Source: Polaromonas sp. A23
GTDB taxonomy: Bacteria > Pseudomonadota > Gammaproteobacteria > Burkholderiales > Burkholderiaceae_C
Reading direction: 5' to 3'
Assembly (NCBI RefSeq): GCF_002001015.1
Contig: NZ_MUNO01000041.1
Span: forward strand, 1 to 64,000
DNA: 64,000 nucleotides
How positions within the stretch are numbered: position 1 is the first letter of the stretch; the number at the start of each line of letters is the position of its first letter. The notes below the pieces were generated by a model that made no database searches, was not told the DNA's origin, and was given only the letters and a program-made list of their open reading frames with translations. This document shows positions 53,381 through 63,835 of this stretch, piece by piece. A program made the translations under genes and the position numbers.

Positions 53381-55132
53381 TTGAATATCGGATACTTGGT
53401 GAAACGTGTCGTCTGTTCTCTTTCCATCCTGACTTGTTGCGCGGGGCTTCTTGGCTTGGCGGGTGCTCCCGCGGCCGCCCAACCCGTTCGGCGGCCAGAC
53501 GCGGGAACGCTGCAGGAGCCGCAGCGGCAGATTCCCTTGTTGCCCCAAACCGGGGCGCCGCAAATCAACTTGCCACTTGCCAGGCAGGGCCCGCCGGCAA
53601 CTGCGACGGTGCGCATGACCCCGGCGGCCTTCCGATTCGAAGGCAACAGCATTTTCTCGGATGGCGTCCTGGCGGCCCTGGTCGCGGACCGCCTCAACCA
53701 GCCGACCGATCTTTCAGGCCTGATTGAAACGGCGGGCCGCATCAGCCGGTATTACCGTGCCCAAGGTTATCTCCTCACCGAAGCGTATGTGCCCGAGCAG
53801 GTGTTTCAGGCCGCGGGAGGAACGATCACCATCGCGGTCGTCGAAGCCCGCATCGGCAAGGTCCAGGTGCAGGTGGACGGCCAGAACGGGTCGGCTTCCT
53901 ACGTGCGCCGCGTTGTGGCGGCCAATCTCCAGCCGGGCGCGCTGATCAGCGAATACCTGCTCGACAAACCAGTGCTGCTTTTGCGCGACCTTGCAGGCAT
54001 CGAGGCCAGCGCCACGGTCCAACCTGGCCAGCAGTCCGGACAGGCTGACGTGATGGTTTCAGTGCAATCCCGGGGCTTGATGGTGGACGGCTCGGTCGGC
54101 ATGGACAACTTCGGTGCGCGGGCAGCGGGTGCTTGGCATCTGTCGGGCAATGTCAACGTGAGCAACCTGCTGGGGCGAGGTGACGTGTTCAGCGCGCGCG
54201 CACAACTCAGCGAAGCATCACGCAGCCACCTTTACCGCCTTGCCTACGCCCTGCCTGTGGATGCAGGCGGAACCCGCTTGACCTTGAGCGCCGCGCGGAC
54301 CGACTATGCCCTCGGCGAGCCCTTCACCGCGCTTGGCGCCACCGGCAAGGCCGACGTCCTGGGCCTGGCGTTGACGCGGCCGCTGACCCGCTCGCGCGAG
54401 ACCAATCTGTACGGCCTGCTCGGCCTGGAACACAAGAAATTCAGCGACCAGCTCACCACGCCGGTCAATGAAAGCGAGCGCCGCATCCTCACCGCGCGCG
54501 CCGGCGTGCTCGGCAATTTCACGGATGAACTCGTCGGTACCGGGGCAGCAAGCAGCTATGCGCTGACAGGAACACTGGGCCGTGCCCGGATGGATGCCCT
54601 GAGCCTGGGTTTTGACCAGGGTCCTGGCGGGCTTCGCACGGCTGGAGGCTTCAGCAAACTCAACCTGGAATTCCAGCGTGCGCAGTTCTTCAACAATCCT
54701 TCCAGCGTTCATATAAACCTTCAGGCGCAAATGGCGTCCAAAAACCTGGCGTCTGCGGAAAAAATGGCGCTTGGTGGGCCCACCGGTGTTCGGAGTTACC
54801 CCGTTGGTGAGGGCATAGGCGATGCGGGACTGCTCCTCAATCTTGAATACCGATATCAGCTTCCGGCGCCCGTTGCTTTGGCGGGCGAGCCGGTCAGCCT
54901 GGCTGCCTTTTACGACTACGGAACCGTCCGGGTGAACCACGACGATACGGCGGTGCCCGGTGCCACCAACCGGGTCTCCCTGGGCGCCGTGGGCATAGGC
55001 GCGCTGGCGGGCCGGGTCAACAATTTCCTGATCACCACCTACCTGGCCTGGCGGACCACCAAGTCCGCCCCCTCCACCGGCGAACCCGACCGTTCGCCCC
55101 GCGCGTGGGTTTCTGCCCAGAAATGGTTCTAG
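53381..55132 (+). CDS. TpsB outer-membrane transporter (ShlB/FhaC/HecB family)
   Basis: The 583-residue protein starts with TTG at 53381, has a signal peptide (cleavage near GAPAAAQP, about residue 34), POTRA domains (residues 75-225: FRFEGNSIFSDGVLAALVAD, RYYRAQGYLLTEAYVPEQV) and a barrel domain (from about 230; SVGMDNFGARAAG, GPTGVRSYPVGEGIGDAGL). It exports the TpsA protein encoded 4 bases downstream. The final residues (SAQKWF) end in an aromatic, as usual for barrels. An alternative ATG is absent nearby. Confidence 0.93.
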   Translation: MNIGYLVKRVVCSLSILTCCAGLLGLAGAPAAAQPVRRPDAGTLQEPQRQIPLLPQTGAPQINLPLARQGPPATATVRMTPAAFRFEGNSIFSDGVLAALVADRLNQPTDLSGLIETAGRISRYYRAQGYLLTEAYVPEQVFQAAGGTITIAVVEARIGKVQVQVDGQNGSASYVRRVVAANLQPGALISEYLLDKPVLLLRDLAGIEASATVQPGQQSGQADVMVSVQSRGLMVDGSVGMDNFGARAAGAWHLSGNVNVSNLLGRGDVFSARAQLSEASRSHLYRLAYALPVDAGGTRLTLSAARTDYALGEPFTALGATGKADVLGLALTRPLTRSRETNLYGLLGLEHKKFSDQLTTPVNESERRILTARAGVLGNFTDELVGTGAASSYALTGTLGRARMDALSLGFDQGPGGLRTAGGFSKLNLEFQRAQFFNNPSSVHINLQAQMASKNLASAEKMALGGPTGVRSYPVGEGIGDAGLLLNLEYRYQLPAPVALAGEPVSLAAFYDYGTVRVNHDDTAVPGATNRVSLGAVGIGALAGRVNNFLITTYLAWRTTKSAPSTGEPDRSPRAWVSAQKWF

Positions 55133-55136
55133 CAGC

Positions 55137-58100
55137 ATGACACAGCCAAGCTCACTGAAAAGCTCTACCAGCCGGAAGGGAAGCTACCGGGCCTGGGCTG
55201 TGCGCACGGTGGTGGTTCGCCTGTCACGCAAGTTGACTGCCACCTACCGCCTGCGCGTCGGGCGGCTGTTGTCGCGCTTGCTGGCCACCATGCTGGCGGG
55301 TTTCTCGACGCTGGCAACTGCACTGCCCGAGGGTGCCAATGTGGTCGCGGGGCAGGCAACCGTCAGCACGCCCGGCGCAAATTCCATGGTGGTCACGCAG
55401 GGGAGCGAGAAGGCCATACTGAACTGGCAAAGCTTCAATATCGGCGCCGGCCAGTCCATGCAGTTTGTGCAGCCCAGTGCGGCCTCCGTCGCACTCAACC
55501 GGGTGATTGGCGCCAATCCGTCGTCCATCTACGGCTCACTCAGTGCCAACGGCCAGGTATTCCTGATCAACCCTGCCGGGGTGATGTTCGCGCCGGGCGC
55601 CCAAGTCAATGTGGGTAGCCTGGTTGCCACAACGCTGGGCATCAGCAACGAGGATTTTGTTGCGGGCCGGTATACCTTCAGCGGCAATGGCAACACGGGC
55701 AGCGTGACCAATGGCGGGACCATCAACGCCGCGCGCGGCGGCTACGTCCTGTTGGCTGCGCCTTTGGTGAGCAATACCGGTGCGATTAACGCCGACGCGG
55801 GTTCGGTTGGGCTGGTGGCGGGCTCGCGCGTTTCGATTGATTCCAGCGGTGCCGGGCTGGTTCGCTTTTCCGTGGATGCGGCAGCGGCCAACGCTGTTGC
55901 GGCCAACAGCGGGGTGATCACGGCGCAGGGTGGTCAAGTGGCCGTGCTGGCCAGCGCATTGGGCGACGCCATGGCCACGGTCATCAACCAGTCCGGCGTG
56001 ATACGCGCGACTTCCGCAACGGAGCGCAACGGCATGATTGTGCTCAGCGGTGGTCGCAGTGGCGTGGTGCATGTTGCAGGTACGCTGGACGCCAGCGGCA
56101 CCGCAGCGGGTCAGAGCGGCGGCACAGTGCAGGTGCTGGGCGACAAGGTGTTGGTCGGCACGGGTGCGCATATTGACGTGTCTGGTCAGGCGGGCGGCGG
56201 CACCGTGCTGGTAGGCGGCGACTACCAGGGCGGAAACAGCGCGGTTCAAAACGCCGCACGCACATACGTGGCCGCGGGCACCACAATCCGTGCCGATGCG
56301 CTTGACAAGGGCAACGGCGGCAAGGTGGTCGTTTGGGCTGACGGCGACACGCGCAGCGCCGGCAGCATCAGCGCGCGCGGCGGCAGCAACAGCGGCAACG
56401 GCGGCTTCGTAGAAGTCTCCGGTAAGCAATACCTGGATACGCGGGGCAACATCGACGTTACCGCGCCTCAGGGTGTGGGCGGCAACGTTCTGTTTGATCC
56501 GCAGGACATTATTCTCAGCACAGCCGCATCAAGCCCGTCGGTGGTGACCAACCAGGCGGTCAACACGCCGGATCTGGCTTTTGCGACTGCGCCTGATCCC
56601 GGCACTTACACGGTCCAGATATCGACGGTCACCGGGTTCAACGAGCTGTTTTTGCAGGCAACGCGCGATATTGCCATCAACAACCCCCTGACCATGGCCG
56701 CCAATGGCAGCGTGCGGCTGGAAGCCAACAACAATATCACCGTCGGCGCCCTTGCAACCATCGGTGTCACTGGGACGGGCGCCATCAATCTCAAGGCCGA
56801 TGCCGACAGCAGCGGCGCAGGTACTCTGTCACTGGCTGCGGCGCTCAGTTCGCAGGCGGGTGGCATCACCCTCTCCGGTGCCAGTGTGACCAGCACGGCG
56901 GCGGGTACCCTCACCACGACAGGCGCAGCTAACGGCAATGCAGGGGCGGTGAGCATCACGGGCACGGGGGTGGTCAATCTTGGGGGCGCGATCACGGCCA
57001 ACGGCGGTACGGCCGGGGCGGGTCTTACCGGGCGCAACGGCGGAGCGGTGAGCGTCACGGGTGCAGGCGGCGTCACCACGGCGGCCATCACGGCCAGCGG
57101 GAGCAACGGCGGCACGGGTAACACCAACGGCGGCAACGCCGGCACGATCAGCGTGAACAACAGCGGCGCAGGCAACATACAGACCACAACACTGACGGCG
57201 AGCACCGGCAACGCGGTCGGCACAGGTGCGGGCGGCACGGCCGGCTCCATCAGCGTGAGCAACACGGCGGCCACAGGAAACGTCACCACAACGGCGCTGT
57301 CAACAGCAGGCGGCGCGGGCGGCAATGGCGGCGCTGTGACACTGGCGTCTCAAGCGGGCGTCACGGTGACGGGCACACTAAACACCAGCGGCACCGTACT
57401 GGCGGCAGGCACACGCGCGGGCAGCAACGCGGGCAACATCACGATCACCGGTGTGAACCGAAGCATCACCGGCGCCATCACCGCCAGCGGCAGCGCGGCC
57501 AACGGCACCAACCAGGCGGGCGGCGCGGCAGGGGTGGTGTCCATCACCGGCGCGGGCACACTGGGCACGAGCACCATCACTGCATCGACGGGTGGGGCGA
57601 CCGGCACAGGAGCCGGCGGTGCAGTCGGCAGCATTGCACTGACCGGCAGCAACCTCAGCACAGGCGCACTCAGCACCAGCGGCGGCGTCAACGGGGATGC
57701 CGGCAACATCAGCGCCAGCGCCACCGGCACGGCAAGCGTCGGCGCGATCACGGCCACCGGCGGCGCCGGTGCAGCGGCCCAGGCCGGCAGAAACGCAGGC
57801 ACAGTGAGCGTCACAGGCGTGGGCGGCGTGACGACCGCCGCCATCACCGCCTCGGGAGGCGCGGGAGGCACGGGCAACACCAACGGCGGCAACGCCGGCA
57901 CGATCTCGGTGACCAACAGCACCGCGGGCAACCTCGTGACGGGCGCCCTGACAGCGAGCACCGGCAACGCAGTCGGCACAGGTGTGGGCGGCACGGCCGG
58001 CTCCATCAGCGTGAGCAATAGCTTTGCCACAGGAAACGTCACCACAGCGGCGCTAACCACGACCGGCGGCATCAAAGGCGCAGGCGGCAGCATCAACGTC

Positions 58101-61100
58101 AGCGCAGCCGGCACAGGCGTGCTCAGCACAGGCGGGGCGGCCATCACTGCGACGGGTGGAGCAGGCACCACCAGCGCGGGAGCGAACGCAGGCAACATCA
58201 CCTTAAGCGGCGGCACCGTCACCCTGGGAGCCAGTGTGCTGAGCGCTACAGGCGGGGCAGGCAACGGCGCCAACTTTGCAGGCGGCAGCGGCGGCGCCAT
58301 CAGCGTGACCAGTACCGCAGGCGGCATGAGCAGCAGTGGCGTCGGCGTCATGACGGCCAACGGCGGCGCAGGCGGCACCGGCAACGCCGCAGGCGGCGCG
58401 GCAGGCACCATCAGCGTGACCAATAGCGCAGCCAGCACGGGGGCCATCAACCTGATAGGCAGCGGCGGGCTCAACGCCCGCACGGGCGCGTCAGTGGGCA
58501 CCGCGGCAGCGGGAGCCGCTGGCAGCATCACCGTCAACAACAACGCCACAGGCATAGCCACGACATTGGGCACCCTCACCACAACGGGTGGCGCCAGCGG
58601 CCATGGCGGCGCCATCAGCGTGACCACGGCGGGTGCGCAAACCGTGGGGGCCATCAACAGCTCAGGCGGCACGGCCAATGCGGGCACAACCGGGCGCAAC
58701 GCGGGCGCTGTGACCCTGCAGGCGACGGGCGGGTTGCTGACCGGCACAACGATTACCGCCAGTGGCAGCAACGGCGTGACCACCGGAGTCCAGGCCGGCG
58801 GCAACGGCGCAGCGATCTCGGTCACCGGCAACAGCGGCGTTACCGTGACGGCCCTGGCGGCCAGCGGCGGGGCGGGTGTCAACAACGGCGCGGGCGGCAA
58901 CGCCGGCACGATCAGCGTGAACAACAGCGGCGCAGGCAACATACAGACCACAACACTGACGGCGAGCACCGGCAACGCGGTCGGCACAGGTGCGGGCGGC
59001 ACGGCCGGCTCCATCAGCGTGAGCAACACGGCGGCCACAGGAAACGTCACCACAACGGCGCTGTCAACAGCAGGCGGCGCGGGCGGCAATGGCGGCGCTG
59101 TGACACTGGCGTCTCAAGCGGGCGTCACGGTGACGGGCACACTAAACACCAGCGGCACCGTACTGGCGGCAGGCACACGCGCGGGCAGCAACGCGGGCAA
59201 CATCACGATCACCGGTGTGAACCGAAGCATCACCGGCGCCATCACCGCCAGCGGCAGCGCGGCCAACGGCACCAACCAGGCGGGCGGCGCGGCAGGGGTG
59301 GTGTCCATCACCGGCGCGGGCACACTGGGCACGAGCACCATCACTGCATCGACGGGTGGGGCGACCGGCACAGGAGCCGGCGGTGCAGTCGGCAGCATTG
59401 CACTGACCGGCAGCAACCTCAGCACAGGCGCACTCAGCACCAGCGGCGGCGTCAACGGGGATGCCGGCAACATCAGCGCCAGCGCCACCGGCACGGCAAG
59501 CGTCGGCGCGATCACGGCCACCGGCGGCGCCGGTGCAGCGGCCCAGGCCGGCAGAAACGCAGGCACAGTGAGCGTCACAGGCGTGGGCGGCGTGACGACC
59601 GCCGCCATCACCGCCTCGGGAGGCGCGGGAGGCACGGGCAACACCAACGGCGGCAACGCCGGCACGATCTCGGTGACCAACAGCACCGCGGGCAACCTCG
59701 TGACGGGCGCCCTGACAGCGAGCACCGGCAACGCAGTCGGCACAGGTGTGGGCGGCACGGCCGGCTCCATCAGCGTGAGCAATAGCTTTGCCACAGGAAA
59801 CGTCACCACAGCGGCGCTAACCACGACCGGCGGCATCAAAGGCGCAGGCGGCAGCATCAACGTCAGCGCAGCCGGCACAGGCGTGCTCAGCACAGGCGGG
59901 GCGGCCATCACTGCGACGGGTGGAGCAGGCACCACCAGCGCGGGAGCGAACGCAGGCAACATCACCTTAAGCGGCGGCACCGTCACCCTGGGAGCCAGTG
60001 TGCTGAGCGCTACAGGCGGGGCAGGCAACGGCGCCAACTTTGCAGGCGGCAGCGGCGGCGCCATCAGCGTGACCAGTACCGCAGGCGGCATGAGCAGCAG
60101 TGGCGTCGGCGTCATGACGGCCAACGGCGGCGCAGGCGGCACCGGCAACGCCGCAGGCGGCGCGGCAGGCACCATCAGCGTGACCAATAGCGCAGCCAGC
60201 ACGGGGGCCATCAACCTGATAGGCAGCGGCGGGCTCAACGCCCGCACGGGCGCGTCAGTGGGCACCGCGGCAGCGGGAGCCGCTGGCAGCATCACCGTCA
60301 ACAACAACGCCACAGCAGCGACGGCGACCACCCTGGCCGCACTGAACACCAGCGGTCAGGCCAACGGCAACGGCGGGCTGGTCAGCATCAGCACGACAGG
60401 CACACTGAGTGCGAGCACCATCGGCACAGGCGGCGGCACGGTTAATGCCCTCAGCACCCTGGACGGGCGCGATGCAGGCAACGTCACGATCAACACGGGC
60501 GCAGCCATCACAGCCCTTGGCGCCATCACCGCGAGTGGCACAGCAGGCGTGGGCACCAACCAAAACGGCGGCGCAGGTGGGCAAGTCAACGTCACGGCAG
60601 TCGGCGGCATAGCAGGCGCGGCCATGACGGCCAGTGGTGGTGCGGCGGTCGGCACGGGCAACGGAGGCAACGCCGGGCGCGTGGTGGTGGCCAACAGCGG
60701 CACAGGCAACCTCACCACGGGCGCACTGACGGTACAAACCGGCAATGCGCCGGGCGCGGGCGCAGCGGGCAGCTTCAACGCCACCAGCAGCGTCAACGTG
60801 ACCAACAGCGCAGCAGGTGGCAACCTCACCACGGCAGCGATTACCACCACGGGCGGCACCAAAGCGGCTGGCGGCAACGTGGTGCTCAGCGCCAACGGCT
60901 CTGTGGCTACTGGAAACGTCGCTTCCAGCGGCGGTACCGCGGTTGGCACGTCAAGCGGACTCAACGCTGGCACCATCAATATCAGCGGGGCGGCGCTGAC
61001 GCTCGGTGCCAGCACCATGACAGCCAACGGCACCAATGCCAGTACGCTCGGCATAGGCGGCAACGGTGGGGCCATCACTCTGGCAGCAAGCAGCGGGGCC

Positions 61101-63743
61101 GTAAGCGGGAGTGGAGCGATCAGCACCATTGGCGGCAACGGGGCAGGCTCTGGCCAGGCGGGAGGCAACGCCGGCGCGGTGAATGCCAGTTCCACAAGCA
61201 GCAGCGTGGCGTTGGGGACGGTCACAACGACAGGCGGCAATGGCGTGGCGGGTGTGGCCGCCGGCGGCAACGCCGGAGCCATCACGCTCAGCGGGGTGGG
61301 CGTTACCGTGGCAAGCAATCTGTCCGCAGTGGGCGGCACGGCTTCAGGCGGCGCTGCAGCAGGCAGCGGCGGCGCGGTCCAGATGGATGCCGGTACCGGC
61401 ACCTACACGCAGAACACCAATATCGATGTCAGCGCAGGTACCGGCGCGATCACGGTGACGGCGGACACGGTGGCCATAGGTACCAACACAGGTAACAACG
61501 CGCTGACGAGCAGTGGCACCTTGACTCTCAAAGCAAAGACGGCCAATCGCGCCATGTCGCTCGCAGGCGCTTCCGGTTTTGATATCTCAGCGGCTGAAAT
61601 AACTGCGATCACGACAGGCGCCACAGGCCCCATCGTGATCGGCGACACCGCCAGCACCGGTGTTTTGACGATAGGGGCAGCTGTTGGCCTGACGGGCAAA
61701 ACCGTGACGCTCAATGCGGGCTCCATGACCGACACCGGCGTACAAACCGTCACCGCCACCAACGTCACGCTCAATGCCAATGGCCAGATTGGGACGAGCA
61801 ACGCCAATGGCATTGACATCGCCGCAACCAACCTGAGCATCAACACCACAGGAAACGCCAATGCCTTTGTGCGTACCGGAGCAATTAATCTCGGTGTAGG
61901 GACAAGCGCGTCGAGCGTCGGAACCGGCACGCTGGACCTGACCGCCAGCGGCGCAGTGACTCAAACGGCGACCACCGGCAACATCACGGCGGGCACACTC
62001 AAGGTCCAGAACCTGACAGCCAACGCACCCATCACGCTGACCAACACCGGCAACAACGCCACCGCCGTCAACCTGCAGGCGACGGGCACCGGAGCGATTC
62101 AATACACCAGCGGCACGGGCTTTGACGTGGCCGCTGTCAGCACCAGCGGCAATGCCACGCTATCTTCCGGCGGCGCGGTGACCCAGTCCGGCGCGATTGC
62201 GGTAGCGGGCCTGGCGCTCACCGGTACGGGTGGGTCCCACACCTTGCGCCACGCAAGCAACGCCGTAACTACGCTGGCGGCCAACACTGGGAGCATTGAC
62301 TACAGCCAGACCGGTGCGTTGATTGTCGGCACCGTGGGTGTGGCGGGCGTCACCACCACCGGCACCGCGAAAATTGAAACCACGGGCGCGGCGTCCAACC
62401 TTACCCTGAACAACGCGGTGACATCCAGCGCCGGTGGCGACGCCATTGTTCTGAAGGCAGGTTCTTCCAACGCCGCCGGCACTTCCACCGGCGGGCAACT
62501 GATCAACAACGTCGGTGTCAGCGGCATCGTGGCTTCCGTCGGACGTTATCTGGTGTACAGCGGTGATCCGGGCTCCACGACGGAAGGTGTTACCGGTTAC
62601 AGCAAGCGTTACAACACCGCCGCCAGCTTCACCCCGGGCGGCAGTTCGAACATGTTTATGTACCGCATTGCACCCACACTGACCATCAGTGCCGACAACG
62701 CAACCCGCGTTTATGGGGACGCCAATCCCGTGTTCACCGGCAGCCCCACCACCGGCTTCATTGATGGCGATACGGATGCCAGCGTCGGCACTTACCGCAG
62801 TACGTCGGCGGTGTTCAACACGCCGGTGGCCGCCGGCCCGGTAACCATCACGCCCGGCGCCACCAACAATGAAAACTACACTTTGGTGCTGAACAGCGGC
62901 CTGCTGACCATCACGCGAAGAAGCATCCCCCGCGTGACCGGCATCACGGCCGATAACAAAGTCGTGGATGGCAACACCAGTGCCACGCTCAACACCGGCG
63001 GCGCCGGCTTTCCCAACATGGTCCCGGGGGATGCGCTCAATGTGACCACCGCGATCGGCAACTTTGATACCCCATCGGTAGGCACGAACAAGACCGTCTA
63101 CATCACCGGCATCACCCTGGGCGGCGCTGCTGCGGACAACTACATACTGGCCAGTGACACCGCCACCACAACGGCCAGCATTACCGATTTGTCCAGTCTG
63201 GCCGGTGCATTTTTCCCGGCACCGCCACCAAGCATCACGCCACGTCTGAGCACCGGCGGGCTGACGGTTGCGGGCATGAATGCCTTGCTTGAAAACGCAC
63301 CAACCGCGTCGGGCGCTTGCCAGGCGTCAAGCGCCGCGGAGGAGAGCGCAGGCGGAGAATGTGTTTCGGTGGCGACGGTGCGCGAGGCCACCGACCAGGA
63401 GCCCGGCATTGTCTCGGTGACGGTGGCTGGTGCGACTGCAAGTGCGGGCTTCCGGTTCTCCCTTCCCGCAGGCCTGCTGGCATGGGCTGCGGCAAGTGGG
63501 GCACCGATTCAAGCCAGCACCCTCACCGGCCGGCCGTTGCCGGCGTGGTTGCGTTATGACCCGGATACCCGGGCCTTTGTGGCCAAGGCCGTGCCGGCCG
63601 GCGCCTTGCCGCTGCAAGTGCTGGTGATTGCCGGCGAGCGTTCGGTGGTGTTGACGATTTCCGAGGCCCAGGGTGACGGGTCGCCGCCGCGCAGGGTCAT
63701 TGTCGATCGCTCACCAGCGGCGCGGTCAGACAAACCGGGCTGA
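55137..63743 (+). CDS. TpsA filamentous-haemagglutinin-family exoprotein
   Basis: The 2868-residue secreted protein begins with an extended Arg-rich signal region (to about residue 65) and a TPS secretion domain (residues 62-330: LPEGANVVAGQATVSTPGAN, GSEKAILNWQSFNIG, FLINPAGVMFAPGAQVNVGS). A long Gly/Ala/Thr/Ser-rich beta-helix repeat region (about 480-2450) follows. The C-terminal part has MBG and YDG-type domains (about 2510-2685) and a He_PIG-like Ig segment (LPAWLRYDPDTRAF). The repeat region holds a 1423-base direct duplication. The only two cysteines I can find are near the C terminus (CQASSAAEESAGGEC). It is likely an adhesin or surface fibre exported by the TpsB gene. Confidence 0.93.
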   Translation: MTQPSSLKSSTSRKGSYRAWAVRTVVVRLSRKLTATYRLRVGRLLSRLLATMLAGFSTLATALPEGANVVAGQATVSTPGANSMVVTQGSEKAILNWQSFNIGAGQSMQFVQPSAASVALNRVIGANPSSIYGSLSANGQVFLINPAGVMFAPGAQVNVGSLVATTLGISNEDFVAGRYTFSGNGNTGSVTNGGTINAARGGYVLLAAPLVSNTGAINADAGSVGLVAGSRVSIDSSGAGLVRFSVDAAAANAVAANSGVITAQGGQVAVLASALGDAMATVINQSGVIRATSATERNGMIVLSGGRSGVVHVAGTLDASGTAAGQSGGTVQVLGDKVLVGTGAHIDVSGQAGGGTVLVGGDYQGGNSAVQNAARTYVAAGTTIRADALDKGNGGKVVVWADGDTRSAGSISARGGSNSGNGGFVEVSGKQYLDTRGNIDVTAPQGVGGNVLFDPQDIILSTAASSPSVVTNQAVNTPDLAFATAPDPGTYTVQISTVTGFNELFLQATRDIAINNPLTMAANGSVRLEANNNITVGALATIGVTGTGAINLKADADSSGAGTLSLAAALSSQAGGITLSGASVTSTAAGTLTTTGAANGNAGAVSITGTGVVNLGGAITANGGTAGAGLTGRNGGAVSVTGAGGVTTAAITASGSNGGTGNTNGGNAGTISVNNSGAGNIQTTTLTASTGNAVGTGAGGTAGSISVSNTAATGNVTTTALSTAGGAGGNGGAVTLASQAGVTVTGTLNTSGTVLAAGTRAGSNAGNITITGVNRSITGAITASGSAANGTNQAGGAAGVVSITGAGTLGTSTITASTGGATGTGAGGAVGSIALTGSNLSTGALSTSGGVNGDAGNISASATGTASVGAITATGGAGAAAQAGRNAGTVSVTGVGGVTTAAITASGGAGGTGNTNGGNAGTISVTNSTAGNLVTGALTASTGNAVGTGVGGTAGSISVSNSFATGNVTTAALTTTGGIKGAGGSINVSAAGTGVLSTGGAAITATGGAGTTSAGANAGNITLSGGTVTLGASVLSATGGAGNGANFAGGSGGAISVTSTAGGMSSSGVGVMTANGGAGGTGNAAGGAAGTISVTNSAASTGAINLIGSGGLNARTGASVGTAAAGAAGSITVNNNATGIATTLGTLTTTGGASGHGGAISVTTAGAQTVGAINSSGGTANAGTTGRNAGAVTLQATGGLLTGTTITASGSNGVTTGVQAGGNGAAISVTGNSGVTVTALAASGGAGVNNGAGGNAGTISVNNSGAGNIQTTTLTASTGNAVGTGAGGTAGSISVSNTAATGNVTTTALSTAGGAGGNGGAVTLASQAGVTVTGTLNTSGTVLAAGTRAGSNAGNITITGVNRSITGAITASGSAANGTNQAGGAAGVVSITGAGTLGTSTITASTGGATGTGAGGAVGSIALTGSNLSTGALSTSGGVNGDAGNISASATGTASVGAITATGGAGAAAQAGRNAGTVSVTGVGGVTTAAITASGGAGGTGNTNGGNAGTISVTNSTAGNLVTGALTASTGNAVGTGVGGTAGSISVSNSFATGNVTTAALTTTGGIKGAGGSINVSAAGTGVLSTGGAAITATGGAGTTSAGANAGNITLSGGTVTLGASVLSATGGAGNGANFAGGSGGAISVTSTAGGMSSSGVGVMTANGGAGGTGNAAGGAAGTISVTNSAASTGAINLIGSGGLNARTGASVGTAAAGAAGSITVNNNATAATATTLAALNTSGQANGNGGLVSISTTGTLSASTIGTGGGTVNALSTLDGRDAGNVTINTGAAITALGAITASGTAGVGTNQNGGAGGQVNVTAVGGIAGAAMTASGGAAVGTGNGGNAGRVVVANSGTGNLTTGALTVQTGNAPGAGAAGSFNATSSVNVTNSAAGGNLTTAAITTTGGTKAAGGNVVLSANGSVATGNVASSGGTAVGTSSGLNAGTINISGAALTLGASTMTANGTNASTLGIGGNGGAITLAASSGAVSGSGAISTIGGNGAGSGQAGGNAGAVNASSTSSSVALGTVTTTGGNGVAGVAAGGNAGAITLSGVGVTVASNLSAVGGTASGGAAAGSGGAVQMDAGTGTYTQNTNIDVSAGTGAITVTADTVAIGTNTGNNALTSSGTLTLKAKTANRAMSLAGASGFDISAAEITAITTGATGPIVIGDTASTGVLTIGAAVGLTGKTVTLNAGSMTDTGVQTVTATNVTLNANGQIGTSNANGIDIAATNLSINTTGNANAFVRTGAINLGVGTSASSVGTGTLDLTASGAVTQTATTGNITAGTLKVQNLTANAPITLTNTGNNATAVNLQATGTGAIQYTSGTGFDVAAVSTSGNATLSSGGAVTQSGAIAVAGLALTGTGGSHTLRHASNAVTTLAANTGSIDYSQTGALIVGTVGVAGVTTTGTAKIETTGAASNLTLNNAVTSSAGGDAIVLKAGSSNAAGTSTGGQLINNVGVSGIVASVGRYLVYSGDPGSTTEGVTGYSKRYNTAASFTPGGSSNMFMYRIAPTLTISADNATRVYGDANPVFTGSPTTGFIDGDTDASVGTYRSTSAVFNTPVAAGPVTITPGATNNENYTLVLNSGLLTITRRSIPRVTGITADNKVVDGNTSATLNTGGAGFPNMVPGDALNVTTAIGNFDTPSVGTNKTVYITGITLGGAAADNYILASDTATTTASITDLSSLAGAFFPAPPPSITPRLSTGGLTVAGMNALLENAPTASGACQASSAAEESAGGECVSVATVREATDQEPGIVSVTVAGATASAGFRFSLPAGLLAWAAASGAPIQASTLTGRPLPAWLRYDPDTRAFVAKAVPAGALPLQVLVIAGERSVVLTISEAQGDGSPPRRVIVDRSPAARSDKPG
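57129..58551 (+). repeat. 1423-base direct repeat in tpsA, copy 1
   Basis: Copy 1 of a direct duplication. The second copy is offset by 1764 bases (588 codons), so frame is kept. The two ends I checked base by base match to 57129/58893 and 58551/60315. The encoded residues match throughout (NAGTISVNNSGAGNIQ to SITVNNNAT). Confidence 0.9.
58893..60315 (+). repeat. 1423-base direct repeat in tpsA, copy 2
   Basis: Copy 2 of the duplication at 57129-58551, separated from it by 341 unique bases (58552-58892). Diverged but related repeat units flank both copies. Confidence 0.9.
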
Positions 63744-63804
63744 GTTGGACCGGGCAACGCCTGGCTGCCGACGGGTCGGTTGTCATTTGCAAAAAGAGGC
63801 AAAA

Positions 63805-63821
63805 TGGCGCAAAATGCGCCA
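63805..63821. promoter_or_regulatory. palindrome before the antitoxin gene
   Basis: TGGCGCA-AAA-TGCGCCA is a perfect inverted repeat ending 14 bases before the ATG at 63836, between it and the ribosome site AAAGGAGT. Antitoxins of the ParD type commonly bind such sites to repress their own operon. The operator role is inference. Confidence 0.55.
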
Positions 63822-63835
63822 TAAAGGAGTCCATC

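Noticed and set aside
57129-60315. CRISPR-like or satellite array
   Set aside because: The repeated units are long, coding and in frame with tpsA; there are no short regularly spaced repeats with unique spacers.
57350-60349. Long minus-strand open frames (579 and 411 codons) opposite tpsA
   Set aside because: They are shadows of the repetitive Gly/Ala/Thr codons; the encoded Ala/Pro/Val-rich chains resemble no known family and lack ribosome sites. Their similarity to each other just reflects the duplication.
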